Source: Amycolatopsis lexingtonensis (GTDB lineage: Bacteria > Actinomycetota > Actinomycetes > Mycobacteriales > Pseudonocardiaceae). Taken from it: DNA of 64,000 nucleotides. Made by a program: the position numbers and the translations under genes. The notes under the pieces were generated by a model. It saw only the letters and a list, made by a program, of their open reading frames with translations, ran no database searches and was not told the DNA's origin. The stretch covers positions 10,485,001 through 10,549,000 of the forward strand of contig NZ_JADBEG010000001.1 of the NCBI RefSeq assembly GCF_014873755.1, given 5' to 3'. Numbering within the stretch: the stretch's first letter is position 1; each line of letters opens with the position of its first letter. Of the stretch, positions 8,302-21,109 are shown piece by piece.

Positions 8302-9543
8302 ATGGCAGTGACCGAGGCCGTGCGGCCGAGACTGACGTCCCGCCTGCGCACGGGATCGGCCCTGCTCGGGCCGGCGTTCGTCGCCGCGATCGCCTACGTC
8401 GACCCCGGGAACGTCGCCTCCAACATCAGCGCCGGCGCGCGCTACGGCTACCTGCTGGTCTGGGTGATCGTCGCGGCGAACCTGATGGCCGTGCTGGTGC
8501 AGTACCTGTCGGCGAAGCTGGGGCTGGTCAGCGGGATGTCGCTGCCGGAGGCCCTGCGCGCCCGGCTGCCCCGGTCGGCGCGGCTGGCGTACTGGGCGCA
8601 GGCCGAGGTCGTCGCCATCGCCACCGACCTGGCCGAAGTGGTGGGCGGCGCGATCGCCCTCAACCTGCTGTTCGACCTGCCGCTCGTCGTCGGCGGCCTG
8701 ATCACCGGCGCGGTTTCGCTGACCCTGCTGGCGGTCCAGGACCGCGGCGGCCAGCGGACGTTCGAACGGGTCGTCACCGGCCTGCTGCTGGTCATCGCCG
8801 TCGGCTTCCTGGCGAGCCTGTTCGTCGAACCACCGTCGGCCGCGGAAACCCTCGGTGGCCTGGTCCCGAAGTTCGACGGCGCGGGCAGCGTCCTGATCGC
8901 GGCGGCGATGCTCGGCGCCACGGTCATGCCGCACGCGGTCTACCTGCACTCCGGCCTGGTCCGCGACCGCCACGGCCGCCCGGACGGCGTCCGGCGCCGC
9001 CGGCTGCTGCGCGCGACCCGCGCCGACGTCGGCCTGGCGATGCTCCTGGCCGGCGCGGTGAACCTCGGCATGCTCCTGCTGGCCGCGACGAACCTGCAGG
9101 GCCAGGTGGGTGTGGACAGCATCGAGGGCGCGCACACCGCGGTCGCCGGCGCGCTCGGCCCCGGCGTCGCGCTGCTGTTCGCGATCGGCCTGCTGGCCTC
9201 CGGCCTGGCCTCGACGTCGGTCGGCGCGTACGCGGGCGCGATGATCATGCAAGGCTTGCTGCACAAGCGGATCCCGCTGGTCCTGCGCCGCCTGGTCACG
9301 CTGACCCCGGCGATCGTGGTGCTGGCGCTGGGCGCCGATCCGAGCGCCGCGCTGGTCGTGTCCCAGGTGGTGCTGTCGTTCGGGATCCCGTTCGCCCTGG
9401 TGCCGCTGATCCGCCTGACGGCCGACCGCACGCTCATGGGCGAGGACGCGAACCACCGCTTGACGACGGTGGCCGCGTGCGCGATCGCGGCGATCATCAT
9501 CGCGCTGAACCTGGTCCTGATCTACCTCACCTTCGCGGGCTGA
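8302..9543 (+). CDS. mntH: Nramp-family divalent metal (Mn2+/Fe2+) transporter
   Basis: 413 residues with about 11 hydrophobic segments. The metal-binding DPGN motif is at residues 34-37 in the first helix, and the MPHAVYLHS motif begins at M209 in the sixth helix; these two discontinuous helices coordinate Mn2+ or Fe2+ in proton-coupled Nramp carriers. ATG start with a GAGAGGCAGG-type site upstream. An inverted repeat overlapping the candidate promoter suggests metal-dependent repression. The downstream small gene follows 2 bp after the stop. Confidence 0.93.
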   Translation: MAVTEAVRPRLTSRLRTGSALLGPAFVAAIAYVDPGNVASNISAGARYGYLLVWVIVAANLMAVLVQYLSAKLGLVSGMSLPEALRARLPRSARLAYWAQAEVVAIATDLAEVVGGAIALNLLFDLPLVVGGLITGAVSLTLLAVQDRGGQRTFERVVTGLLLVIAVGFLASLFVEPPSAAETLGGLVPKFDGAGSVLIAAAMLGATVMPHAVYLHSGLVRDRHGRPDGVRRRRLLRATRADVGLAMLLAGAVNLGMLLLAATNLQGQVGVDSIEGAHTAVAGALGPGVALLFAIGLLASGLASTSVGAYAGAMIMQGLLHKRIPLVLRRLVTLTPAIVVLALGADPSAALVVSQVVLSFGIPFALVPLIRLTADRTLMGEDANHRLTTVAACAIAAIIIALNLVLIYLTFAG

Positions 9544-9545
9544 TC

Positions 9546-9995
9546 GTGGCCGGCGAATACGGCTTGAACGCCGAATGCGGAGAACGCGAGAACCACGCCA
9601 GGGACCTCGCCCGGCACTTCGACGCCTGGCCCACGAGGGTCTTCTCCGACGGCGCCGGCTGGTGGTGCGGGGTGGCCCCCGAAGCGGTGCCCGCCGACCC
9701 GGTGGCCATGACCGCGGCCGGGCGCCGGCTCTACTGGCTGCTGCGGACCGCGCCGCAGGTCTACCGCTACGCCCTCGTCGGCGTCGGCACCGGCGGGTTC
9801 CGCACCTACACCCAGCTGATGGCCGAGCGCGACATCACGGTGTTCCCCGGGCTCGTGGTCAGCGAGGACATCTGGGCCGCCACCGGACGGCGCGCCGAGT
9901 TCAGCGGCTTCGCGCCCGGCTACCGCTGGCTGCCCTATCCGGGCGAGCCGCGTGAATTGCCCGGAACCCCGCACGCTCCGAAGCGGTCGGACTAG
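9546..9995 (+). CDS. Hypothetical protein, 149 aa
   Basis: A GTG-initiated frame starting 2 bp after the mntH stop and running to 9995. It encodes a soluble, Trp- and Tyr-rich protein (WWCGVAPEAVPADPVAM, YRYALVGVGTGGFRTYTQL, GYRWLPYPGEP) with no signal or membrane segment. I do not recognise the family. The tight spacing suggests cotranslation with mntH, and the GC-rich third positions support coding. The ATG at 9709 is an unlikely start because the conserved-looking aromatic segment lies before it. Confidence 0.65.
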   Translation: MAGEYGLNAECGERENHARDLARHFDAWPTRVFSDGAGWWCGVAPEAVPADPVAMTAAGRRLYWLLRTAPQVYRYALVGVGTGGFRTYTQLMAERDITVFPGLVVSEDIWAATGRRAEFSGFAPGYRWLPYPGEPRELPGTPHAPKRSD

Positions 9996-14326
<4,331 letters not shown>

Positions 14327-14470
14327 GTTCGTTCACACGGGACGCCTTCGCCTCCAGCCGGAGTGCGGAGGCGTTCCGCGTTTCGGCACGCCGGTTCCGC
14401 TTGGGTAACGGTGGTGAAGATTGCTTCCTGCTCCACCTACCCTTGAAGACTCGCCTGGACGGGGGTCGGT

Positions 14471-15214
14471 GTGTTTTCGAGGATCTGGGACTCGATTCGG
14501 CGAGGCCGCCATGTCGAGCTGTACCTCGTCCTTGTCGTCAGCACCGTGGCCGTGGTTCTCGCGATTCTGGACGTCGGATCCCAGCGGCTTGTTTCGACGC
14601 TCACGGTCACGGCACTGGGGTTGACCGGGTTCGCCCTCATCGAGCAGCGGATCGCTGTTGAAGCCAGCTTGGACAGGCTGGCTGATATCGGCGCGAGAGC
14701 GAAGTTCCAGGCCGAGCCCCTTCTGGATCTTCCGTCGGCGTTGAAGAACTCGAGCCTGGTGATGCTTGCCGGAGTGGACCTTTCGCGGACATTCGGCCGC
14801 TATGAGGCGGAACTGAAAGACTACGTGCAGGCGGGCAAGCGACTTCGAGTCATGCTGTACGACCCCGAGGGAACGGCTCTCGACCACGCAGTCGTGCGAT
14901 CGAGGCGGCACTTTTCACGTGACCGCGAAGTCGCGTTGATCGAGAACTCCTGTTATGACTTCTTGACGCTGCGTGCTCTGTCGTCAGCCGATGGCGTTGA
15001 CGTGAGGCTCTCGCAGTTTCCATTTCCGTACGGTGTCATCGCTGCCGATTACCACTCCGAAAATGGATCCATCTGCCTCAAGCACTACACGTTCAAGGGT
15101 GAGTCGTACGACAAACCGTGGATCTGCCTCGCTTTCGCAGACGGACGCTGGTACGCACAGTTCGCCGGTGAGATCGACTCCTACTGGGATGAGGCGCGGC
15201 CGGCTGTTGCTTAG
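14471..15214 (+). CDS. Two-TM protein with PLD-like soluble domain, unknown role
   Basis: 247 residues. Two adjacent membrane helices (about residues 17-35 and 40-57) are followed by a linker helix and a soluble domain. LVMLAGVDLSRTF, then LRVMLYDPEG, is reminiscent of the phospholipase D-like sensor folds seen in several small membrane proteins, but no HKD motif is present. The final part has YHSENGSICLKHYTF and WICLAFADGRWYAQF. Base composition is clearly less GC-rich than its neighbours and rarer codons are used, so recent acquisition is likely. GTG start preceded by GGGGGT. It stands alone between RNase J and a convergent 33-residue ORF. Confidence 0.7.
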   Translation: MFSRIWDSIRRGRHVELYLVLVVSTVAVVLAILDVGSQRLVSTLTVTALGLTGFALIEQRIAVEASLDRLADIGARAKFQAEPLLDLPSALKNSSLVMLAGVDLSRTFGRYEAELKDYVQAGKRLRVMLYDPEGTALDHAVVRSRRHFSRDREVALIENSCYDFLTLRALSSADGVDVRLSQFPFPYGVIAADYHSENGSICLKHYTFKGESYDKPWICLAFADGRWYAQFAGEIDSYWDEARPAVA

Positions 15215-15312
15215 CGTCCCAGCTTGATGACCAGCAGCGCGAGGGCCACGACGACGCTCTGGCGGAGGAGCGCGCGGCGAGCCCGGCGCTGTTCGGCACG
15301 TGTCGGCTTCAT
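15211..15312 (-). CDS. 33-residue single-TM peptide (small ORF)
   Basis: ATG to TAA frame encoding a very basic N terminus (MKPTRAEQRRARRALLRQ) followed by a hydrophobic helix (SVVVALALLVIK), a typical small membrane peptide. Third codon positions are mostly G/C. It is convergent with the preceding gene and overlaps its end by 4 bp. No ribosome-binding site is obvious, so this is a moderate-confidence call resting on composition and architecture. Confidence 0.4.
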   Translation of the reverse strand: MKPTRAEQRRARRALLRQSVVVALALLVIKLGR

Positions 15313-15485
15313 GAGCACCAGTGTTTCGGCTGCCACGGGCGGGGACATCCCGCTGCGGGACGGGCCGGGTCCGACTCAGGGATGAGGCTGCCCCTAGGGG
15401 CTGTTACGCCGTCTGGACCACGAGATGCCGCTTTGCCGCGGGATAACCTTGATCCCCACTCGCCTCGCGCAGAGAGGCCGCGCCG

Positions 15486-17129
15486 ATGGGACGTCACTCG
15501 CCGGATGGCCGACGCCGGTTGCTCGTTCCCGTGCTCGCGACCGGGCTCGTGCTCGTCCTCGGCGCCGCCGCCTGGGTGACCGTCACGGCCGTGCGCTCGC
15601 GGTCGTCGTGCGAGCAGCCCGTGAACGTCCTCGTGACGGCGTCCGCGGACATCGCGCCCGCGTTGACGATCGTCGCGCGGGGGCTCGACCTCCCGTGCGG
15701 GGGCGTCCAGGTCCAGACCAGGGAGGCGACGCAGGCCGCCGAGCGGCTCGCGATGTCCGACGGCAGTCCGCGCCCGCAGGTGTGGGTGCCCGATTCCACG
15801 CTCGCCCTGCGCCGCGCGCACCAGCTCGGTGCCGCCGACGTGCCCGAAAGCGGGGCGTCGGTCGCCAGCTCGCCCGTGGTGCTCGGCGTCGCCGCGGACG
15901 TCGCCAAGGGCCTCGGCTGGCCCGAGCGCACGCCCACGTGGGCGGACGTCCTGGCCGCGCCCGGCGTCGTCCCGGGGATGCCCGACCCGGCGCGCGACCC
16001 GGTCGGCGCGCTGGCGCTGCTCGGCCTGCGCGACAGCGTCAAGGCGGCGCCCGAGGCTTCGGCCGCGTACGTCGCGCTGCTGAGGCGGCTCTCGGTCAAC
16101 ACGCTCGGCGCCGAGTCGGACCTGATCGCGCGGCTGCCGGGCTCGAGCGACGGCAGCGGCACGGCCGCGGTCACAGCGTTCCCCACCTCCGAGAACTCCT
16201 TGCTGCGCCACAACATCGAGGACACGTCGTCGCCGCTCGTCGCCGTCTACTCGACCGCGGTGCCCACTTTGGACTACCCGTTCGCCGAGCTGAGCGGCGT
16301 CACCCCGCAGCAGCGCCCGATCGTCGACGCGCTGCGGGAGGCCCTGCTCGGCGGCCCCGGCTCCGACGCGATCGCGAAGACTGGCCTGCGTGCCGCCGGC
16401 GGCCAGGCACTGCGCGACCACACCGACGACCCGCGCGTGTCGCCGACGGGCATCCAAGTCGTGAACCTGCCGCAGGCCGGCGTCGTCGACGAACTGCTCA
16501 ACCAGTGGGCGGGCGTCAACCTGAGCGCGCGCGTGCAGGTGCTGATCGACGTGTCGGGCTCGATGAACGCGCAAGTGCCGGGCACGGCGCTGAACCGGAT
16601 GCAGCTGACGGTCGAGGCGACGCAGAAGGCGTTGCACCTGTTCAAACCGGCGACGCAGCTGCGCATGCTGGCGTTCTCCACCAAGCTCGACGGCGACAAG
16701 GACTACCGCGAGATCCTGCCGATGGCCCCGGTCGCCCAGCACCTGGCCAGTGGCGCGCTGGACCGGCTCGGGCAGCTCAAGGCGACCGCCGACGGTGGAA
16801 CCGGGCTCTACGACAGCGTGCTGGACACCTACCGCACCGCCCGCCGCGAGTGGGAGCCCGGCCGGCTCAACCTGGTGATCGTGATGACGGACGGCCGCAA
16901 CGAGGACCCGCACAGCATCAGCCGCCCGGACCTGCTGGCCGAGCTGGCGAAACTCCAGGACCCGCGGCGCCCCATCCCGCTGATCGGCGTGGGCGTCGGC
17001 CCGGACGCGGACAAACCGGAACTCGACCAGATCACCGCGGCGACCGGCGGCCAGGCGTTCCTGGCCCCGGACCCGGCGAAGATCACGGACGTGTTTTTCG
17101 GGGCGCTGAGCCGGATCGCCGGCGGATGA
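15486..17129 (+). CDS. Membrane-anchored substrate-binding/VWA protein
   Basis: 547 residues. A basic N terminus and hydrophobic segment (residues 11-38) anchor or export the protein. Residues 45-330 resemble a type 2 periplasmic substrate-binding fold (VLVTASADIAPALT and PQVWVPDSTLAL are characteristic). Residues 350-547 are a von Willebrand factor A domain with an intact MIDAS (D355-x-S357-x-S359). SBP plus VWA fusions are common in actinobacteria; ligand and partner are unknown. The 3' end overlaps the convergent permease gene by 47 bp. Confidence 0.87.
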   Translation: MGRHSPDGRRRLLVPVLATGLVLVLGAAAWVTVTAVRSRSSCEQPVNVLVTASADIAPALTIVARGLDLPCGGVQVQTREATQAAERLAMSDGSPRPQVWVPDSTLALRRAHQLGAADVPESGASVASSPVVLGVAADVAKGLGWPERTPTWADVLAAPGVVPGMPDPARDPVGALALLGLRDSVKAAPEASAAYVALLRRLSVNTLGAESDLIARLPGSSDGSGTAAVTAFPTSENSLLRHNIEDTSSPLVAVYSTAVPTLDYPFAELSGVTPQQRPIVDALREALLGGPGSDAIAKTGLRAAGGQALRDHTDDPRVSPTGIQVVNLPQAGVVDELLNQWAGVNLSARVQVLIDVSGSMNAQVPGTALNRMQLTVEATQKALHLFKPATQLRMLAFSTKLDGDKDYREILPMAPVAQHLASGALDRLGQLKATADGGTGLYDSVLDTYRTARREWEPGRLNLVIVMTDGRNEDPHSISRPDLLAELAKLQDPRRPIPLIGVGVGPDADKPELDQITAATGGQAFLAPDPAKITDVFFGALSRIAGG

Positions 17130-18474
17130 GGGCGTAGACGCCCAGGATCACCGCCAGGCTGATGAGGCTCAGGTACAGCTGCGAGCGCGCGTCCGCGTCC
17201 ACGAACAGCATCGACGCCACCACCGCCAGCGTCAGTGCCAACGTCACCCAGCTCAGCCACGGGTAGCCCCACATCCGCAGCTTCAGCTTCTCCGGTGACG
17301 ACGCCTCGAGGGCCCGCCGCATCCGCAGCTGCGAGCCGCAGATGATCGCGTACACGAACAGCGCCACCGCGCCCGCCGAATTGATGATGAAGTAGAAGAT
17401 CTTGTCCGGGGACACGTAGCTCATCACCACGGCCACGTAACCGACCGAAGTGGACACCAGGATCGCCTTCCACGGCACCCCGCGCGCGTTCGTGTCCGAG
17501 ATCCACGACGGGGCCCAGCCGTGGCGCCGCAGCGCGAACAGCATCCGGGAGGCCGTGTACAGCCCCGAATTCAGCACCGACAGGGCCGCCGTCAGGACGA
17601 CCGCGCTCACGATCGTCGACGCCGCCGGGACACCGAAGCGGCCGAACGCCGCCGCGAACGGGCTTGTCTCGCTGGGGATTTCGCGCCACGGCGTGATCAT
17701 CACCAGCAGGGTCACCGAACCCACGTAGAACACGATCACGCGCCAGACGATCGTCGACGTCGCCTTGCGGACCGCCGTCTCCGGCTGGTCGGACTCCGCG
17801 GCCGCGATCGTCACGATTTCCGCGCCGAAGTACGAAAAAATCACGATCACGACGCCGTGGACGACCGAAAAACCGCCGTGGGGCACGAAACCGTCCAGGC
17901 CGATGTTGCCGACCGACAAGTGGGCGCCCGGCCAGAGCCCGAGCACGAACAGCAGGCCCAGCACCAGGAACACCACGATGGTCGCGACCTTGATCGACGC
18001 CAGCCAGAACTCCGTCTCGCCGAACGACCGCGCCGACGCCAGGTTCGTCGCCGTCAGCAGCAGCATCAGCGCCAGCGAGAACACCCACTGCGGCACGCCG
18101 GGGATCCAGCCCTGCAGGATCTTCGCGCCGGCGACCGCCTCGAACGCGACCACGCCGACCCAGAAGTACCAGTACAGCCAGCCGATCGTGAAGCCCGCCC
18201 AGCCGCCGAGCGAGTCGCGCGCGTACTCCATGAACGAGCCCAGCGACGGTGCCGCCGTCGCCATTTCGCCGAGCATCCGCATCACGAGCACGACGAGCAG
18301 GCCGCCCAGCGCGTACGAGAGCACGGCCGCCGGGCCGACGGTGTGGATCACCGCACCGCTGCCGATGAACAGGCTGGCTCCGATGATGCCGCCGAGGGCG
18401 ATCATCCGGACGTGCCGCTGGCGCAGATCGGGCCGCAGCCCGGGCTTCGTCGTCACGGTGCGGGATTCTCGCAC
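17083..18474 (-). CDS. Amino acid permease (APC superfamily, GabP-like)
   Basis: 463 residues with 12 predicted membrane helices. The first has IALGGIIGASLFIGSG, the substrate-binding unwound helix of the amino acid transporter family. FSYFGAEIVTIAAAES and the PW-rich C-terminal region resemble GABA and aromatic amino acid permeases. It starts at GTG 18474; an internal GTG at 18456 (MTTKPGL...) is an equally plausible start. The actual substrate is not determined by sequence. Confidence 0.9.
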   Translation of the reverse strand: MRESRTVTTKPGLRPDLRQRHVRMIALGGIIGASLFIGSGAVIHTVGPAAVLSYALGGLLVVLVMRMLGEMATAAPSLGSFMEYARDSLGGWAGFTIGWLYWYFWVGVVAFEAVAGAKILQGWIPGVPQWVFSLALMLLLTATNLASARSFGETEFWLASIKVATIVVFLVLGLLFVLGLWPGAHLSVGNIGLDGFVPHGGFSVVHGVVIVIFSYFGAEIVTIAAAESDQPETAVRKATSTIVWRVIVFYVGSVTLLVMITPWREIPSETSPFAAAFGRFGVPAASTIVSAVVLTAALSVLNSGLYTASRMLFALRRHGWAPSWISDTNARGVPWKAILVSTSVGYVAVVMSYVSPDKIFYFIINSAGAVALFVYAIICGSQLRMRRALEASSPEKLKLRMWGYPWLSWVTLALTLAVVASMLFVDADARSQLYLSLISLAVILGVYALIRRRSGSAPRKTRP

Positions 18475-18507
18475 CCGGATGTTACGCCGTGAAGAATTTG
18501 CGCAAGC

Positions 18508-19455
18508 TCAGCTCGTGAGGACCTCGGACTTCCGCTGCACCAGGTACGCCCCGCCGAGCAGGATCGCCGAGCCGAGCAGCTGGAGCCAGGTGAGCTCCTC
18601 GCCGAGCAGCGCCCACGCCGTGACCGTGACGATCACCGGCTCGACCAAGCCCAGCACGCTCGCCACCGACGCCGGCAGGTGCCGCAGCGACGAGATGCCG
18701 AAGACGTAGGCCAGCACGGTCGCCACCAGCACCAGCAGGGTGAGCAGCAGCCACACCGGCGGGTGCCACGCGCCGAACCCGACGTCGGTGCCGAGCAGCC
18801 CGACCGGCCACGTCCACGGCGGCGCGGCGAAGCTGATCGCGACCGCGCCGATCGCCATGCCCCAGGTGACCAGGCCGAGCGGGTCGATGTCGGCCACCGC
18901 GCGCTCGCCGAGCAGGAAGTACCCGGCCGAGCACAGCGCGGCGCCGAAGCCGGCGAGCAGGCCGACGCCGTCGAGCGTCACGCCCTGCCAGACCTGCGCG
19001 ACGAGCGACAGCCCGACCATCGCCAGCGCGATGCCGCCCCACACCGACCGCGGCAGCCGGTGCCGCCGGACGAACCGGACCCACAGCGCGATGAGCACGG
19101 GGGAGACGAACTCCAGCAGGATCGCGATACCGACCGGGATCCGGCCCGCGGCGACGAAGTAGAGCAGCTGCACGCCGGCGACGCCGAGCAGGCCGTAGCC
19201 GGCCAGCACCGGGAGCTCGGCCCGGCGCACCCGCAGCTTGCGCGGCGCCACCAGTGCCACGCCCGCCAGCAGCACCAGCCCCGCCAGCGCGATGCGCATC
19301 GCGGCCACCTGCTCCGGGCTGATCCCGGCGGCCATCGCGGACTTGCCCAGCGTGCCCGACGTGCTGAAGAACAGCGCGGCGAGCAGGACGAGGGTGGTAC
19401 CGCGGCCGCGGTGGGCGACCCGGGGCGGGGCGAGGACGGGCAGCTCGGTGGTCAC
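18508..19455 (-). CDS. EamA family (DMT superfamily) transporter
   Basis: 315 residues made of two EamA repeats of five helices each (about residues 20-150 and 165-305). FFSTSGTLGKSAM begins the first repeat, and VASVLGLVEPVIVTVTAWALLGEELT is the conserved helix 9 region of the second. Such proteins usually export amino acids or other metabolites. GTG start. Same strand as, and 33 bp upstream of, the amino acid permease, so they may be cotranscribed. Confidence 0.88.
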   Translation of the reverse strand: MTTELPVLAPPRVAHRGRGTTLVLLAALFFSTSGTLGKSAMAAGISPEQVAAMRIALAGLVLLAGVALVAPRKLRVRRAELPVLAGYGLLGVAGVQLLYFVAAGRIPVGIAILLEFVSPVLIALWVRFVRRHRLPRSVWGGIALAMVGLSLVAQVWQGVTLDGVGLLAGFGAALCSAGYFLLGERAVADIDPLGLVTWGMAIGAVAISFAAPPWTWPVGLLGTDVGFGAWHPPVWLLLTLLVLVATVLAYVFGISSLRHLPASVASVLGLVEPVIVTVTAWALLGEELTWLQLLGSAILLGGAYLVQRKSEVLTS

Positions 19456-19504
19456 CGACGCGACTCTAAGCGCGGCCGCGTGACTGCCAAAAGGGTTTTT
19501 CCGG

Positions 19505-20119
19505 TTACTCGGCCCGCTTGAGGCCGGTCGCGACGTGCGTCGTGATGGTGGCCAGCCGCCGCCCCTGGACGCGCAGCGCGCCGAGGGCGAGTTCGTCGGG
19601 CGCCGCCGACTTGCGGGACACGAACGAGCCGCCGTACGGGTTGCCGGACTCCATCAGGTGCGGGTCGGTGTAGCCGAGCGGGACGACGATCGCGCCCCAG
19701 TGGTAGAAGACGTTGTTGATCGCCAGCAGCGTCGATTCCAGGCCGCCGTGCGCGGTGGACGCCGTCGTGAACGACGTCGCGACCTTGTCCGCGAGCTTCC
19801 CCTTCGCCCACAGCCCGCCCGTGCTGTCCAGGAAGGACTTGAGCTGCGCGGCCGGGCCGCCGAACCGGGTCGGGCTGCCCACCGCGAGGCCGTCGGCCCA
19901 TTCGAGGTCCGCCAGCTCGGCCAGCGCGTGGTGCGGGCCGGCGTCGATCCACGCCTGCCAGCGCGGGTTCTGCGCGACGGCCTGCTCGGGCGCGGTCTCC
20001 CGCACGGTCCGCACCCGCACGTCGGCGCCGGTTTCGCGGGCCCCGGCGGCGAGGGACTCGGCGAGGGCCGCCGTGTTGCCGGTCGAGCTGTAGTAGACGA
20101 CGAGGATCCGTGTGCTCAC
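19505..20119 (-). CDS. WrbA-type NAD(P)H:quinone oxidoreductase
   Basis: 204 residues with a flavodoxin-like fold. YYSSTGNTAAL near the N terminus is the FMN phosphate loop, and GSPTRFGGPAAQLKSFLD is diagnostic for WrbA. The enzyme reduces quinones by two electrons, avoiding semiquinones. It lies 50 bp upstream of the EamA transporter on the same strand. Confidence 0.92.
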   Translation of the reverse strand: MSTRILVVYYSSTGNTAALAESLAAGARETGADVRVRTVRETAPEQAVAQNPRWQAWIDAGPHHALAELADLEWADGLAVGSPTRFGGPAAQLKSFLDSTGGLWAKGKLADKVATSFTTASTAHGGLESTLLAINNVFYHWGAIVVPLGYTDPHLMESGNPYGGSFVSRKSAAPDELALGALRVQGRRLATITTHVATGLKRAE

Positions 20120-20153
20120 GTCCGCCGACTCTAGGCGGGCCGGGCCGGGTGTC

Positions 20154-21011
20154 TCAGGATCCGGACTTCGGCTTCCACGGGCTGACGGTGTCGGTCGGCC
20201 GCGTCGGGTCGTGGAAGCGCGGGCGGTCCAGCTCGCCGCGGCGCAGCGGGACCAGGCCGTCGGTGATGGCCTGCATGATCTTCGCGTGCGCGCGCACCCC
20301 GGCGCCCGGCCGCTCGGGCTCGACGTCGGACAGGTCGACGGGGTCCCCGAAGTGCACCTGGAACCGCGGCCGGCGCAGCGGCGCGCTGAGCCCGGAGCGG
20401 GCGAGCGGGACGAGGTCGGCCGGGCCGTTGACGGTCTCGGTGCCCCAGTAGACGGCCTCGTGCGCGCCCCACTGGCTGATCGGGATCACCGGCACGCCCG
20501 AGGCGAGCGCCAGGCGCGCCGCGCCGGTCTTGCCGCGCTCCGGCCACAGGCCAGGGTCGTGGCTGATCCGGCCCTCCGGGTAGACGATGATCGGCTCGCG
20601 CGTGGTCTTCATCGCCTCGACGGCCTCGGCGAACTGCCCGACCGCGGTTCCGGCGTGCTTGCGGTCGACCCGCAGGTGCCCGCTGACCCGCAGCGCGGGC
20701 CCGATCACGGGCGCGTCCAGGATGCCGCCCGCGAGCATGAACCGCGGGTTGATGCCGATCCGCTTGCACGCCGCCATCAGCACGAACGCGTCGAACACGC
20801 CGATGTGGTTCGCGGTCATGAGCAGCGGCTTGCCCCGCAGCTGCGCGGGGATCCGGCCGGTGACGGTGAGCCGCCCGACCAGGTTCACCAGACCGCGGTC
20901 GATGTTCAGCATGGTCCGCCAGATGGCGGGGGCACGGCGGGGCGGTTCGGCGGTGCGCAGCGCGAGCATGGGGCAGAGCATGGCAGACGCCGGTTTCACC
21001 CGAATGCGCAC
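20154..21011 (-). CDS. 1-acylglycerol-3-phosphate acyltransferase family (PlsC-like)
   Basis: Up to 285 residues. The acyltransferase block I N-H-x4-D is present in ANHIGVFDAF, with PRFM (block II) and VYPEGRISHD (block III) following. It acylates lysophosphatidate or a related acceptor at the membrane. The start is uncertain: GTG at 21011 and ATGs at 20981 and 20969 are all in frame, none with a clear ribosome-binding site; MLALRTAEPP from 20969 looks most natural. The short 100-bp gap to ftsK holds divergent promoters. Confidence 0.88.
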   Translation of the reverse strand: MRIRVKPASAMLCPMLALRTAEPPRRAPAIWRTMLNIDRGLVNLVGRLTVTGRIPAQLRGKPLLMTANHIGVFDAFVLMAACKRIGINPRFMLAGGILDAPVIGPALRVSGHLRVDRKHAGTAVGQFAEAVEAMKTTREPIIVYPEGRISHDPGLWPERGKTGAARLALASGVPVIPISQWGAHEAVYWGTETVNGPADLVPLARSGLSAPLRRPRFQVHFGDPVDLSDVEPERPGAGVRAHAKIMQAITDGLVPLRRGELDRPRFHDPTRPTDTVSPWKPKSGS

Positions 21012-21109
21012 GGGCGGTGTGCACCCGGATGGCCGCTGTGAGGCAGAAGTTCACCCTGAGCCGAGAGTGGCGCACGGGACGATCGGCCACGGGCGGTTAC
21101 CGTTGACGC

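Noticed and set aside
17083..17129. Frameshift at the overlapping ends of the VWA and permease genes
   Set aside because: Both reading frames end cleanly with family-typical C termini; a 47-bp convergent overlap is acceptable.
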